Below, one piece after another: positions 6,190 to 14,866 of a DNA stretch of 44,679 bases. The notes beneath the pieces were generated by a model. The model had not been told where the DNA came from. It saw only the letters and a program-made list of their open reading frames with translations, and searched no databases. Source of the DNA: an uncultured Lachnospira sp. (GTDB lineage Bacteria > Bacillota > Clostridia > Lachnospirales > Lachnospiraceae); NCBI GenBank assembly GCA_934343805.1, contig CAKRIN010000022.1, positions 1-44,679 on the forward strand. The letters run 5' to 3'. Within the stretch, counting starts at the first letter, position 1. Each line of letters begins with the position of its first letter. The translations under genes were made by a program, and so were the position numbers.

Positions 6190-7827
6190 ATGATTAGTGC
6201 TAATAATGTAACACTTAGAATTGGTAAGAAAGCTCTTTTTGAGGATGTAAACATTAAGTTCACAGAAGGAAACTGCTATGGACTTATAGGTGCCAATGGC
6301 GCTGGTAAATCAACATTTTTGAAGATTCTTACAGGTCAGATTGAGCCAAGTAAAGGCGATGTAAGTATAACACCGGGACAGAGACTTTCTTTCCTGGAAC
6401 AGGATCACTTCAAGTATGACGAATATAATGTTCTTGATACTGTTATTATGGGTAATGAAAGATTATACCAGATAATGAAAGAAAAAGAAGCTATATATGC
6501 TAAGGAAGACTTTACAGAGGAAGATGGTAATAAAGCAAGTGAGCTGGAAGCTGAATTTGCTGATATGAACGGATGGGAAGCAGAATCAGATGCAGCCCAG
6601 CTTCTTAATGGACTTGGTGTAGGAACAGATCTGCATTATAAGACAATGTCAGAACTTAATGGTAGCGAGAAGGTAAAAGTTCTTCTTGCAAAGGCTTTAT
6701 TTGGTAATCCAGATATTCTTCTTCTTGATGAACCAACTAACCACCTTGATCTTGATGCGATAGCATGGCTTGAGGAGTTCCTTATTAATTTTGAGAATAC
6801 AGTCATTGTTGTTTCTCATGACAGATATTTCCTTAATAAGGTATGTACACATATTGCTGATATTGATTATGCTAAGATTCAGTTATATGCAGGTAATTAT
6901 GACTTCTGGTATGAGTCAAGCCAGCTGCTTATAAAACAGATGAAAGAAGCTAATAAGAAGAAAGAAGAAAAGATTAAGGAGTTACAGGACTTCATTCAGA
7001 GATTCTCAGCTAATGCTTCTAAGTCTAAGCAGGCAACTTCACGTAAGAGAGCACTTGAAAAGATTGAACTTGATGAGATTAAGCCATCAAGTAGAAAGTA
7101 CCCATATATTGATTTCAGACCAGCAAGAGAGATTGGTAACGAAGTACTTACAGTAGAGGGTATTTCTAAGACAATAGATGGCGTTAAGGTACTTGATAAT
7201 GTATCATTTATTGTTAATCATGATGATAAGATAGCATTTGTTGGCTCTAATGAACTTGCAACAACAACATTGTTTAATATTATTACAGGTAATATGGAAC
7301 CGGATGAAGGAAGCTATAAGTGGGGCGTTACGACTTCTCAGGCATACTTCCCTAAGGATTCAGCTGCTGAATTCAACAGAGAAGATACAATTGTTGAATG
7401 GCTTACACAGTACTCACCAGATCCAGATCCTACTTATGTAAGAGGATTCCTTGGAAGAATGCTTTTTGCTGGTGATGATGGTGTTAAGAAGGTTAAAGTA
7501 TTATCAGGAGGAGAGAAGGTAAGATGTCTTATCTCTAAGATGATGATATGTGGGGCAAATGTACTTGTATTCGATGATCCAACTAACCATCTTGATATGG
7601 AATCAATTACAGCACTTAATAATGGCCTTATTAAGTTCTCTGGTGTAACATTATTTACATCACACGATCACCAGTTTATACAGACTACAGCTAATCGTAT
7701 TATGGAAATTGTACCAAGCGGTCAGCTTATTGATAAGATTACAACTTATGATGAATATCTCGCAAGCGATGATATGGCAAGAAAACGTCAGGGATTTGCA
7801 GAAGCAGCTTCTGATGATGAAGATTAA
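6190..7827 (+). CDS. ABC-F family ATPase (YkpA/YbiT-like)
   Basis: This is a soluble protein with two ABC domains and no membrane segment, 545 residues. ABC-F proteins bind the ribosomal E site and modulate translation. Domain 1 has Walker A GANGAGKST (residues 34-42), a divergent signature LNGSEKV, Walker B LLLDEPTNHLD and an H-loop SHDRYFL. A basic, helical inter-domain linker at about residues 250-305 (KKEEKIKELQDF onwards) is the usual P-site tRNA interaction motif. Domain 2 has signature LSGGEKV and Walker B VFDDPTNHLD, in which Asp replaces the catalytic Glu. At about residues 352-360 its Walker A is degenerate (GSNELATTT), with the lysine replaced by Thr. GGAGGA precedes ATG. It is more likely a housekeeping translation factor than an antibiotic resistance determinant; that is inference. 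Confidence 0.9.
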   Translation: MISANNVTLRIGKKALFEDVNIKFTEGNCYGLIGANGAGKSTFLKILTGQIEPSKGDVSITPGQRLSFLEQDHFKYDEYNVLDTVIMGNERLYQIMKEKEAIYAKEDFTEEDGNKASELEAEFADMNGWEAESDAAQLLNGLGVGTDLHYKTMSELNGSEKVKVLLAKALFGNPDILLLDEPTNHLDLDAIAWLEEFLINFENTVIVVSHDRYFLNKVCTHIADIDYAKIQLYAGNYDFWYESSQLLIKQMKEANKKKEEKIKELQDFIQRFSANASKSKQATSRKRALEKIELDEIKPSSRKYPYIDFRPAREIGNEVLTVEGISKTIDGVKVLDNVSFIVNHDDKIAFVGSNELATTTLFNIITGNMEPDEGSYKWGVTTSQAYFPKDSAAEFNREDTIVEWLTQYSPDPDPTYVRGFLGRMLFAGDDGVKKVKVLSGGEKVRCLISKMMICGANVLVFDDPTNHLDMESITALNNGLIKFSGVTLFTSHDHQFIQTTANRIMEIVPSGQLIDKITTYDEYLASDDMARKRQGFAEAASDDED

Positions 7828-7840
7828 TAATGGTTACGAA

Positions 7841-7877
7841 GGGTACCGCACTAAGGAAATAGTGCGGTGCCCTTTTT
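7841..7877 (+). terminator. Intrinsic terminator after the ABC-F gene
   Basis: GGGTACCGCACTA (7841-7853) pairs with TAGTGCGGTGCCC (7860-7872), followed by TTTTT. The same core (CGCACTAA...TTAGTGCGG) recurs in the terminator after ftsZ. Confidence 0.9.
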
Positions 7878-8009
7878 CTATGTTAAGGTGATATATAAGT
7901 TTATGTAGTTCAGGCACGCTTTCGTCTTGTAACGGATACATGTAATAGGATAATTTTAGTACCTGAAAGAATTGAACTATTATAAAACAAAGCGGGACCA
8001 ATTCCCACA

Positions 8010-8037
8010 TTGACAAATCACACGCATTTGATATACT
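8010..8037 (+). promoter_or_regulatory. Sigma-A type promoter upstream of the TPP riboswitch
   Basis: A perfect TTGACA (8010-8015), a 16-base spacer and TATACT (8032-8037). Transcription would begin just before the riboswitch aptamer. The preceding 130 bases, back to the ABC-F terminator, hold nothing I can name. Confidence 0.7.
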
Positions 8038-8057
8038 TATCACATATTATATATTTG

Positions 8058-8150
8058 CAGGGGAGCATAAGGGCTGCGTAAGCAGTGGCTGCTGAGAGGG
8101 ATTAAGTTCCGACCCGTGACCTGATGTGGATAATGCCACCGTAGGGATTC
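8058..8150 (+). ncRNA. TPP riboswitch (THI element)
   Basis: The conserved thi-box sequences occur in order: a 5' GGGGAGC, then GCTGAGAGGG, GACCCGTGACCTGAT, GTGGATAATGCCACCG and the closing GTAGGGA. These are the thiamine-pyrophosphate-binding arms and the closing P1 stem. Binding of TPP represses the gene downstream, here thiC, in agreement with the pathway. The expression platform follows at 8154-8247. Confidence 0.95.
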
Positions 8151-8153
8151 TTT

Positions 8154-8247
8154 AAAGAGCCAATTGGCTTTTCTTTTGATTGTTTCAATATCGAATTTCC
8201 ACAAGGTTAATGGTTTCCTGCATATTACCAAGAATGGAGGAACATAT
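8154..8247 (+). promoter_or_regulatory. Expression platform of the TPP riboswitch
   Basis: AAAGAGCC-AATT-GGCTTTTC (8154-8173) followed by TTTTG is a small terminator-like hairpin directly after the aptamer. Further on, GTTTCCT (about 8212-8218) can pair with the AGGAAC that contains the thiC ribosome site (GGAGG, 8236-8240). Either transcriptional or translational control is therefore possible; the choice is not settled by sequence alone. Confidence 0.5.
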
Positions 8248-9555
8248 ATGGAATACGCAACACAGATGGATGCTGCAAGAAAAGGCATTATTACTAAAGA
8301 AATGGAAATTGTTGCAGAAAAAGAGAACATAGATGTAGAAAGCTTAAGACAGCTTATAGCCAAGGGACAGGTTATTATTCCGGCTAATAAGAATCATAAG
8401 TGTCTTGACCCTAACGGAATAGGCAATAGATTAAGAACCAAGATTAATGTTAATCTTGGAACATCAAGAGATTGTGTGGATCTTGATATGGAGCTTGATA
8501 AGGTTAATAATGCCGTAAAGATGGGAGCAGAAGCTATTATGGATCTTTCTTCTTTTGGCGATACACAGAAGTTTAGAAGAAAGCTTACAGCAGAGTGTCC
8601 TGCAACAATAGGAACTGTTCCTATATATGATGCAGTTGTATATTATCATAAGGCTCTTAAGGATATTACAGCACAAGAATGGCTTGATATTGTAGAAATG
8701 CATGCTAAAGATGGTGTTGATTTCATGACCATACATTGTGGTATCAACAAGGCTACTGCAAAGAAGTTCAGAGCTGATAAGAGACTTATGAATATTGTAT
8801 CAAGAGGCGGTTCTATCATATACGCATGGATGGAGATGACAGGCAATGAGAATCCATTCTTTGAGTATTATGACAGAGTTCTTGATATATGCCGTGAGTA
8901 TGATGTTACAATGAGCCTTGGAGATGCGTGCAGACCTGGATGTATTATGGATGCATCGGATATCTCACAGATTGAAGAACTTGTTACACTTGGCGAACTC
9001 ACAAGAAGAGCATGGGAAAAGGATGTTCAGGTTATGGTTGAAGGACCGGGACATATGCCTCTTAACCAGATTAAGGCTAATATGGAGATACAGCAGACAA
9101 TATGTAAAGGAGCACCTTTCTATGTATTAGGACCTCTTGTTACTGATATAGCACCAGGTTATGACCACATTACAGCAGCAATAGGTGGTGCTATTGCTGC
9201 AACTTATGGGGCATCATTCCTTTGCTATGTTACACCGGCAGAACATTTAAGACTGCCAGACCTTAACGATGTTAAGGAAGGAATTATTGCATCTAAGATT
9301 GCTGCACATGCTGCTGATATTGCAAAGGGAGTGCCAGGTGCAATAGACTGGGATTTAAAGATGGATAAGGCAAGAAAGGTTCTGGACTGGGAAGCTATGT
9401 TTGATGTTGCAATAGACCCTGAAAAGGCAAGAGCTTACAGAGTTTCATCGAAGCCGGAAAAAGAAGACACATGCTCTATGTGCGGTAATTTCTGCGCAGT
9501 AAAGAATATGAATAAGATTATGGATGGAGAAATCGTAAGTATATTCGATGAGTGA
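8248..9555 (+). CDS. thiC: Phosphomethylpyrimidine synthase ThiC
   Basis: It converts aminoimidazole ribotide to HMP phosphate, the pyrimidine half of thiamine, using a [4Fe-4S] cluster and S-adenosylmethionine. The 435-residue protein is the short clostridial form, lacking the long N-terminal domain of the E. coli enzyme. Recognisable blocks are [64 protein letters not shown] and, at the C-terminus, the cluster motif CSMCGNFC (C-x2-C-x3-C). I chose ATG 8248 because GGAGG lies seven bases upstream; a longer frame opening near 8164 would run through the expression platform. TPP riboswitch control is expected. No other thiamine gene is in the window. Confidence 0.95.
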   Translation: MEYATQMDAARKGIITKEMEIVAEKENIDVESLRQLIAKGQVIIPANKNHKCLDPNGIGNRLRTKINVNLGTSRDCVDLDMELDKVNNAVKMGAEAIMDLSSFGDTQKFRRKLTAECPATIGTVPIYDAVVYYHKALKDITAQEWLDIVEMHAKDGVDFMTIHCGINKATAKKFRADKRLMNIVSRGGSIIYAWMEMTGNENPFFEYYDRVLDICREYDVTMSLGDACRPGCIMDASDISQIEELVTLGELTRRAWEKDVQVMVEGPGHMPLNQIKANMEIQQTICKGAPFYVLGPLVTDIAPGYDHITAAIGGAIAATYGASFLCYVTPAEHLRLPDLNDVKEGIIASKIAAHAADIAKGVPGAIDWDLKMDKARKVLDWEAMFDVAIDPEKARAYRVSSKPEKEDTCSMCGNFCAVKNMNKIMDGEIVSIFDE

Positions 9556-9588
9556 TGTCATATATAGTAATTGAAGAATAAACATAAG

Positions 9589-9643
9589 GCAGGAGAAAGG
9601 CATTTCCAGATTATAACGGGATGCTATCACTCCTGCTTTTTTA
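9589..9643 (+). terminator. Intrinsic terminator after thiC
   Basis: GCAGGAG (9589-9595) pairs with CTCCTGC (9630-9636), with an inner GCAT/ATGC pairing, followed by TTTTTTA. Confidence 0.75.
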
Positions 9644-9647
9644 TTAA

Positions 9648-9676
9648 TTGATTATAATAGTAAGTTACTATATAAT
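9648..9676 (+). promoter_or_regulatory. Sigma-A type promoter of the PrsW-like gene
   Basis: TTGATT (9648-9653), a 17-base spacer and a perfect TATAAT (9671-9676), 33 bases before the gene start. Confidence 0.7.
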
Positions 9677-9709
9677 TGTAAACAGCATATTGCATATTAT
9701 GGAGGGAAA

Positions 9710-10558
9710 ATGAACGTATTACTTTTGATGCTGGCAGTATTGCCCACATTTTTTCTTATGGTTTTTATTTATTATAAAGATTCATATGAAAAAGAACCGG
9801 TTGGGTTATTGATATCGTTGTTTGCATTGGGAATGGTATCTGTGATACCGGCTTTAATTATTGAAACTCTGGGAGAACTGCTTTTTTCTTCTATGTTTGG
9901 AAATAATACCTCGGTCTATAATTTTTTTAATGTGTTTTTCTGCGTGGCGATTGCAGAAGAGGGTGGTAAGTATATATTCACTTATTTAAGGACGTGGAAT
10001 AATAAGAATTTCAATTACAAATTTGACGGAATAGTGTATGCGGTTTTAGTGTCACTGGGGTTTGCCACGGTTGAAAATATTTTGTATGTTATGCAGGGAG
10101 GGTTATCTGTTGCAATTGCAAGAGGATTACTGTCAGTGCCTTCACATGCTATAGATGCTGTATATATGGGATATTATTATGGCCTTGCCAAGTATTACGA
10201 TTCCGTTGGTAATACGAGATCCAAGAACCGCTGTATGGTTCTTTCTATAATAGTTCCTGTTATACTCCATGGATGCTATGATTATTTTCTGTTTGAGGGA
10301 ACTGTTCTGCATCTTGTTGTATTTCTTATATTTGTTGTGACGTTGGATATTTTCGCAGTTATCAGGATTAATAAATCATCCAAGAAGAATATGAAGATAT
10401 ATAGAACTAATCCACAGATGTATGATATGTCATATGTGCAGCAGGGGACATTTGGATGGCAGAGGAATGCTTATATGTTCTGCACTAACTGTGGAGCAAA
10501 GCTTAATGTTAATACTTTTTATTGTACTAATTGTGGCGCTCCTGTACACAGAATCTGA
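9710..10558 (+). CDS. PrsW-family intramembrane metalloprotease with C-terminal zinc ribbon
   Basis: This 282-residue polytopic membrane protein belongs to the PrsW/CPBP-like group, whose founding member cleaves the anti-sigma factor RsiW in Bacillus. The diagnostic motifs are the EEGGK (EExxK) near residue 85, FDGIVYA with GFATVEN, and two membrane-embedded histidines in SVPSHAID and ILHGCYDYF. There are about seven hydrophobic segments. After the last helix the chain continues into a basic stretch and ends in a zinc-ribbon-like pair, FCTNCGAKL...YCTNCGAPV, which is not part of classic PrsW. GGAGG before ATG sets the start. No sigma/anti-sigma pair is adjacent, so the substrate is unknown. 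Confidence 0.88.
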   Translation: MNVLLLMLAVLPTFFLMVFIYYKDSYEKEPVGLLISLFALGMVSVIPALIIETLGELLFSSMFGNNTSVYNFFNVFFCVAIAEEGGKYIFTYLRTWNNKNFNYKFDGIVYAVLVSLGFATVENILYVMQGGLSVAIARGLLSVPSHAIDAVYMGYYYGLAKYYDSVGNTRSKNRCMVLSIIVPVILHGCYDYFLFEGTVLHLVVFLIFVVTLDIFAVIRINKSSKKNMKIYRTNPQMYDMSYVQQGTFGWQRNAYMFCTNCGAKLNVNTFYCTNCGAPVHRI

Positions 10559-10559
10559 T

Positions 10560-10588
10560 TTGCTTATAAACTGGATAAATGCTATAAT
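10560..10588 (+). promoter_or_regulatory. Extended -10 sigma-A promoter of ftsK
   Basis: TTGCTT (10560-10565), a 17-base spacer ending in TGC, then TATAAT (10583-10588). The TGn gives an extended -10. It starts two bases after the stop of the preceding gene and is likely the promoter for ftsK, possibly also feeding the murE-rpe run. Confidence 0.75.
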
Positions 10589-10626
10589 AAACAGATGTGT
10601 TATGTTTTTGTGAAGGAGTGAGAATT

Positions 10627-13329
10627 ATGGCAGGGACAGCCAAAAAGACTAATAAAAAGAAAACAAGCCAGAACAAGAAGGCATCTAATACTAAAGCAAA
10701 TCTCAAAGCAAATAGCAAGGCAGCTGCGCAGGCTGACAGTCAGTTAAAGAATGACTGCATAATATTGTTTTCAATGGCATGTGCAATAATTCTTATATTA
10801 AGTAATTTTAATCTTGCAGGAACACTTGGAAGAGGAATCAAATGGCTTATGTTTGGACTCTTCGGTATAACCGGGTATATATTTCCGGTTGTGTTTGCAG
10901 GAAGCATTATATTTTTAATGGTTAATAGAGACCTTATACGTGTTGCAAGAATGAAAACTGCTGCGGCATATGTACTTGTGTGGGTTGTGTGCGGAATGAT
11001 ACAGAGAATATATAATCAGCCGGATATAGCGGACAGTAGTATTGGGGAGATATTTACCAATTGTGCTGATTACAAAGTTGGTGGAGGATTCCTTGGAGGA
11101 GTATTCTGCAAAATCCTGAGTCCTATTGGGGCAATAGGAACATTTGTAATTCTGCTGATTATTGCGATTATCTGTATAGTTATTATAACAGAGAAATCAT
11201 TTATATCAGGTCTTAAGAATGTGAGCAATAGTGGACACAGAATGATGCAGGAGGCAAGGGAAGATTATTCTGCATATAAAGAGCACTCAGCAAGCAGACA
11301 TAATAATGATATAACTGATGAAGAATATAGAAGGATAAGAGAAGAAGAACGCGCTAAAGCCAGACTTAAAAAGATAGAGAAGAAGGAAAAACAGCTTGCT
11401 GCACAAAAAGAAAGAGAAGAATATCTTGCCAATGCAAGAATGAATAATGTTGTGAGGGGAGTTACTTCTGATACGCTGATTAAGGATAATGGAAGTGACA
11501 GTACGCAACAGGATATAGATATTCACGAAATAGTTGTTAATCAGAATCGAAATGATGCATATTCAGAGGATATATATGATTATGACACTAATATGAAACC
11601 GGTTGATAAAGGAGAAATCCTTGTTGATGATGCCGATGAATTCTTTGAGAATATGTATTCTGACGATAAAAATGATTATACGCAATCTGAAAATGTATAT
11701 GATTATACGCAGTCTGAAAATGTATATGATTATGCACAGGATGATGAAGAAATATCAGATTATGATAACAATGAGATTAGTAAGCCGGAACATGAAACTG
11801 CTGGATCAGGGCAGCTGGAGAAGACTTCACAGCCAGAAGAAGCAAAAGCAGAACCGATTAAGAAAAAGAAAAAAGCATATAAGTTTCCACCGGTGAGCCT
11901 GTTGAAAAAGAACCCTGGAGGGGCAGCGGGAGGAAAGGCTGAATACAGGCTTACTGCACAGAGACTTCAGGAGACATTACTAACATTTGGAGTAAAGGTT
12001 ACAATAACAGATATCAGCTGTGGACCGACTGTTACAAGGTACGAATTACAGCCAGAGCAGGGCGTTAAGGTAAGTAAGATAGTATCTTTGTCAGATGATA
12101 TTAAGCTTAACCTTGCAGCTGCTGATATCAGAATAGAAGCACCGATACCGGGCAAAGCAGCTATAGGAATAGAGGTCCCTAATAAGGAAGCTGGAAGCGT
12201 TTATTTCAGGGAACTGATAGAATCCAAAGAGTTCAGGGAAAGCACATCGGCAGTGTCGTTTGGAGTAGGTAAGGATATAGCAGGAAAAACGATAATTGCA
12301 GATATTGCCAAGATGCCACATATGCTTATTGCCGGGGCAACAGGGTCTGGAAAATCTGTATGCATTAATACGATTATAATGAGTATATTGTATAAAGCAA
12401 AGCCAGAGGATGTAAGGCTTATAATGGTTGATCCAAAGGTTGTTGAGCTTAGTGTGTATAATGGTATACCACATTTGCTGCTTCCAGTAGTGACTGACCC
12501 AAAGAAGGCTGCCGGAGCGCTTAACTGGGCTGTTAATGAAATGACTGAGCGTTATAAAAAATTTGCAGCTATGCAGGTAAGAAATATCAAAGGTTATAAT
12601 GATGTGGTTGACAAGAAAAACAATGAGGGTATAGATCCTCCAATGGAGAAGCTTCCACAGATTGTTATTATTATTGATGAGCTTGCAGATCTTATGATGG
12701 TTGCACCAGGTGAAGTTGAAGATGCAATATGCCGTCTGGCACAGTTAGCCAGAGCAGCTGGAATACATATGGTAATTGCAACACAGAGACCATCCGTTAA
12801 TGTAGTCACAGGTCTTATCAAAGCCAATATACCATCTAAGATTGCATTTGCTGTTTCATCGGGTATTGATTCAAGAGTTATTCTTGATATGAATGGTGCT
12901 GAGAAATTATTGGGAAAGGGAGATATGCTTTATTTCCCATCTAATCTTCCAAAACCATTGAGAGTACAGGGCGCTTTTGTGTCTGATGAAGAAGTAGAGA
13001 AAGTTGTCACTTTCCTTAAGGACAATGCAGAAGAGGTTATATATGATGAAAGTATAGCTGAGGCATCTGTAAGTCAGGAAAGCATGCCGGGAAGCAACAG
13101 AAGTGATGATGACAGGGATTCATTATTTGAAGAGGCAGGAAGATTTGTTATTGAGAATGAGAAAGGCTCAATCGGAAGTCTGCAGAGACATTTTAAGATA
13201 GGCTTTAACAGAGCCGGAAGGATAATGGATCAGCTTGCTGATGCTAAGGTTGTAGGACCTGAACTTGGCACGAAACCAAGAAAGGTTGAGATGTCAATGG
13301 AAGAGTTTGAGGCACTTTTGAAACAATAA
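10627..13329 (+). CDS. ftsK: DNA translocase FtsK/SpoIIIE
   Basis: It pumps chromosomal DNA through the closing septum, and in spore formers into the forespore. The 900-residue protein starts with a Lys/Asn-rich tail, then four membrane helices between about residues 40 and 195. A long charged linker (about 200-430), rich in Glu, Asp and Tyr with a small 9-residue repeat, follows. The RecA-like motor has Walker [11 protein letters not shown] (near 569-578) and Walker [14 protein letters not shown] (near 679-691). The C-terminal gamma winged helix ([19 protein letters not shown]) reads polar sequences. I chose ATG 10627 because GGAG lies upstream; the frame opens ten codons earlier without a ribosome site. 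Confidence 0.95.
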   Translation: MAGTAKKTNKKKTSQNKKASNTKANLKANSKAAAQADSQLKNDCIILFSMACAIILILSNFNLAGTLGRGIKWLMFGLFGITGYIFPVVFAGSIIFLMVNRDLIRVARMKTAAAYVLVWVVCGMIQRIYNQPDIADSSIGEIFTNCADYKVGGGFLGGVFCKILSPIGAIGTFVILLIIAIICIVIITEKSFISGLKNVSNSGHRMMQEAREDYSAYKEHSASRHNNDITDEEYRRIREEERAKARLKKIEKKEKQLAAQKEREEYLANARMNNVVRGVTSDTLIKDNGSDSTQQDIDIHEIVVNQNRNDAYSEDIYDYDTNMKPVDKGEILVDDADEFFENMYSDDKNDYTQSENVYDYTQSENVYDYAQDDEEISDYDNNEISKPEHETAGSGQLEKTSQPEEAKAEPIKKKKKAYKFPPVSLLKKNPGGAAGGKAEYRLTAQRLQETLLTFGVKVTITDISCGPTVTRYELQPEQGVKVSKIVSLSDDIKLNLAAADIRIEAPIPGKAAIGIEVPNKEAGSVYFRELIESKEFRESTSAVSFGVGKDIAGKTIIADIAKMPHMLIAGATGSGKSVCINTIIMSILYKAKPEDVRLIMVDPKVVELSVYNGIPHLLLPVVTDPKKAAGALNWAVNEMTERYKKFAAMQVRNIKGYNDVVDKKNNEGIDPPMEKLPQIVIIIDELADLMMVAPGEVEDAICRLAQLARAAGIHMVIATQRPSVNVVTGLIKANIPSKIAFAVSSGIDSRVILDMNGAEKLLGKGDMLYFPSNLPKPLRVQGAFVSDEEVEKVVTFLKDNAEEVIYDESIAEASVSQESMPGSNRSDDDRDSLFEEAGRFVIENEKGSIGSLQRHFKIGFNRAGRIMDQLADAKVVGPELGTKPRKVEMSMEEFEALLKQ
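11674..11740 (+). repeat. 27-bp repeat in the ftsK linker
   Basis: Two nearly identical 27-base units start at 11674 and 11701 and a partial third at 11728. They encode DYTQSENVY repeated in the acidic linker between the membrane and motor domains. Confidence 0.8.
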
Positions 13330-13369
13330 ATGTATAGAGATTTGGGTTAGTTAATAGCAAGGAGGAAAT

Positions 13370-14866
13370 ATGAAGCTTTCAGAGATATTAAAAATATGTT
13401 CAGAAAATGCAGTGGAAAGGTTTCAGTATAATGTAATAAAAGGAACAACGGACACAGAGGTTACAGGTATTACATCAGACTCAAGAAATATGCAGAATGG
13501 ATATGCATTTGTATGCATTAAAGGTGCAGTAAGTGATGGACATAAGTATATCAGTCAGGTGGCTGATAAGGCATCTGTTATAGTTGTTCTTGATGAATAT
13601 GATATATCAGGATATGATGGTAATTCGACTATTATTTCAACTGGCAATACCAGACTTGCACTTGCACTTATGTCAGCGGCTATATATGGTAATCCGGATG
13701 AAAAGCTTTTTACAATAGGAATTACAGGAACAAAAGGAAAAACAACAACAACTTATATGATTAAGAATGTTCTTGAGGCATGTGGCATAAAAACAGGACT
13801 TATAGGAACAATAGAGACTATTATTGGAGATGAAAAAATACCAGCACATAATACAACACCAGAGTCAATAGAGATTCATCAGGCATTTGCAAGGATGGTT
13901 TCAGAGGGCTGTAAGGCGGTGGTAATGGAAGTTTCTTCACAGGGACTCAAGCTTGACAGAACAGCTGGAATTATGTTTGATATCGGCGTGTTTACGAATC
14001 TCGAACCTGATCATATAGGACCTAATGAACATGAATCATTTGAGGAATATCTTGAGTGCAAGGCCAAGCTTTTTAAACAGTGCAGAACCGGTATTGTAAA
14101 TGCTGACGACAAGCATACACCACAGATAATAAAAGACTGCATATGCACAGTTGAAAGTTATGGATTAAGCGATAAAGCAGATATATGTGCCAAGAATATC
14201 AATCTTTTACATGAACCGGGAAAGATAGGTCTTACATATGACTGTCAGGGGCTTGTTAATATGAAAGTTGAGCTTGAATTGCCAGGAAAATTCTCAGTAT
14301 ACAATTCGTTGTGTGCAATAGCTGTTACAAGACATTTTAATGTTGATGAAAAAATCCTTGAAGAAACTCTTAAAAAAGTTAAGGTTAAAGGAAGAATTGA
14401 ACTTGTAAAGGTATCAGATAAATTCACGCTTATGATTGATTATGCTCATAATGCCATGGCACTCGAAAGTATTCTTACAACCCTGAAAGAATATAAACCT
14501 CACAGACTTGTGTGCCTGTTTGGCTGTGGTGGAAACAGGTCAAAGGAGAGAAGATTTGAGATGGGAGAAGTGTCTGGAAGACTTGCAGATCTAACAATAA
14601 TCACATCAGATAATCCAAGATATGAAGAACCAGAGGCTATTATTGAGGATATTAAAACAGGAATAGCAAAAACTAATGGAAAACACATTGATATAACAGA
14701 TAGAAAAGAAGCCATCAGATATGCGATATCACATGGAGAACCTGGAGATATTATCGTGCTGGCTGGTAAAGGGCATGAAGATTACCAGGAAATAAAAGGC
14801 GTGAAATATCCTATGGATGAAAGAGTGCTTATAGCTGAAGTGTTAGAAGAATTGAAAGGTAATTAA
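13370..14866 (+). CDS. murE: UDP-MurNAc-tripeptide synthetase MurE (meso-DAP type)
   Basis: It adds the third stem-peptide residue to UDP-MurNAc-L-Ala-D-Glu in the cytoplasm, with ATP. The 498 residues match the family. The ATP loop is GTKGKTTTT (near 118-126). The uracil-side motif is SDSRNMQNGYAFV near the N-terminus. The C-terminal domain has SDNPRYEEP with DNPR near 413-416, the motif for meso-diaminopimelate recognition rather than lysine, so the wall is predicted to be DAP-type. AAGGAGG before ATG sets the start. Its stop shares one base with the priA start, so the two are coupled. murE is separate from the dcw cluster found about 14 kb downstream. Confidence 0.95.
   Translation: MKLSEILKICSENAVERFQYNVIKGTTDTEVTGITSDSRNMQNGYAFVCIKGAVSDGHKYISQVADKASVIVVLDEYDISGYDGNSTIISTGNTRLALALMSAAIYGNPDEKLFTIGITGTKGKTTTTYMIKNVLEACGIKTGLIGTIETIIGDEKIPAHNTTPESIEIHQAFARMVSEGCKAVVMEVSSQGLKLDRTAGIMFDIGVFTNLEPDHIGPNEHESFEEYLECKAKLFKQCRTGIVNADDKHTPQIIKDCICTVESYGLSDKADICAKNINLLHEPGKIGLTYDCQGLVNMKVELELPGKFSVYNSLCAIAVTRHFNVDEKILEETLKKVKVKGRIELVKVSDKFTLMIDYAHNAMALESILTTLKEYKPHRLVCLFGCGGNRSKERRFEMGEVSGRLADLTIITSDNPRYEEPEAIIEDIKTGIAKTNGKHIDITDRKEAIRYAISHGEPGDIIVLAGKGHEDYQEIKGVKYPMDERVLIAEVLEELKGN

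Noticed and set aside
6190..7827. ABC-F gene as an antibiotic resistance determinant
   Set aside because: The sequence looks like the housekeeping YkpA/YbiT branch, with its own promoter and no mobile element or attenuator leader peptide.
8164..8247. N-terminal extension of thiC through the riboswitch expression platform
   Set aside because: There is no ribosome site there, and ATG 8248 has a strong GGAGG. The extension does not resemble ThiC.
7834..8363. Two minus-strand open frames opposite the thiC leader
   Set aside because: They run antisense through a riboswitch and terminator, lack ribosome sites and show no recognisable domain.
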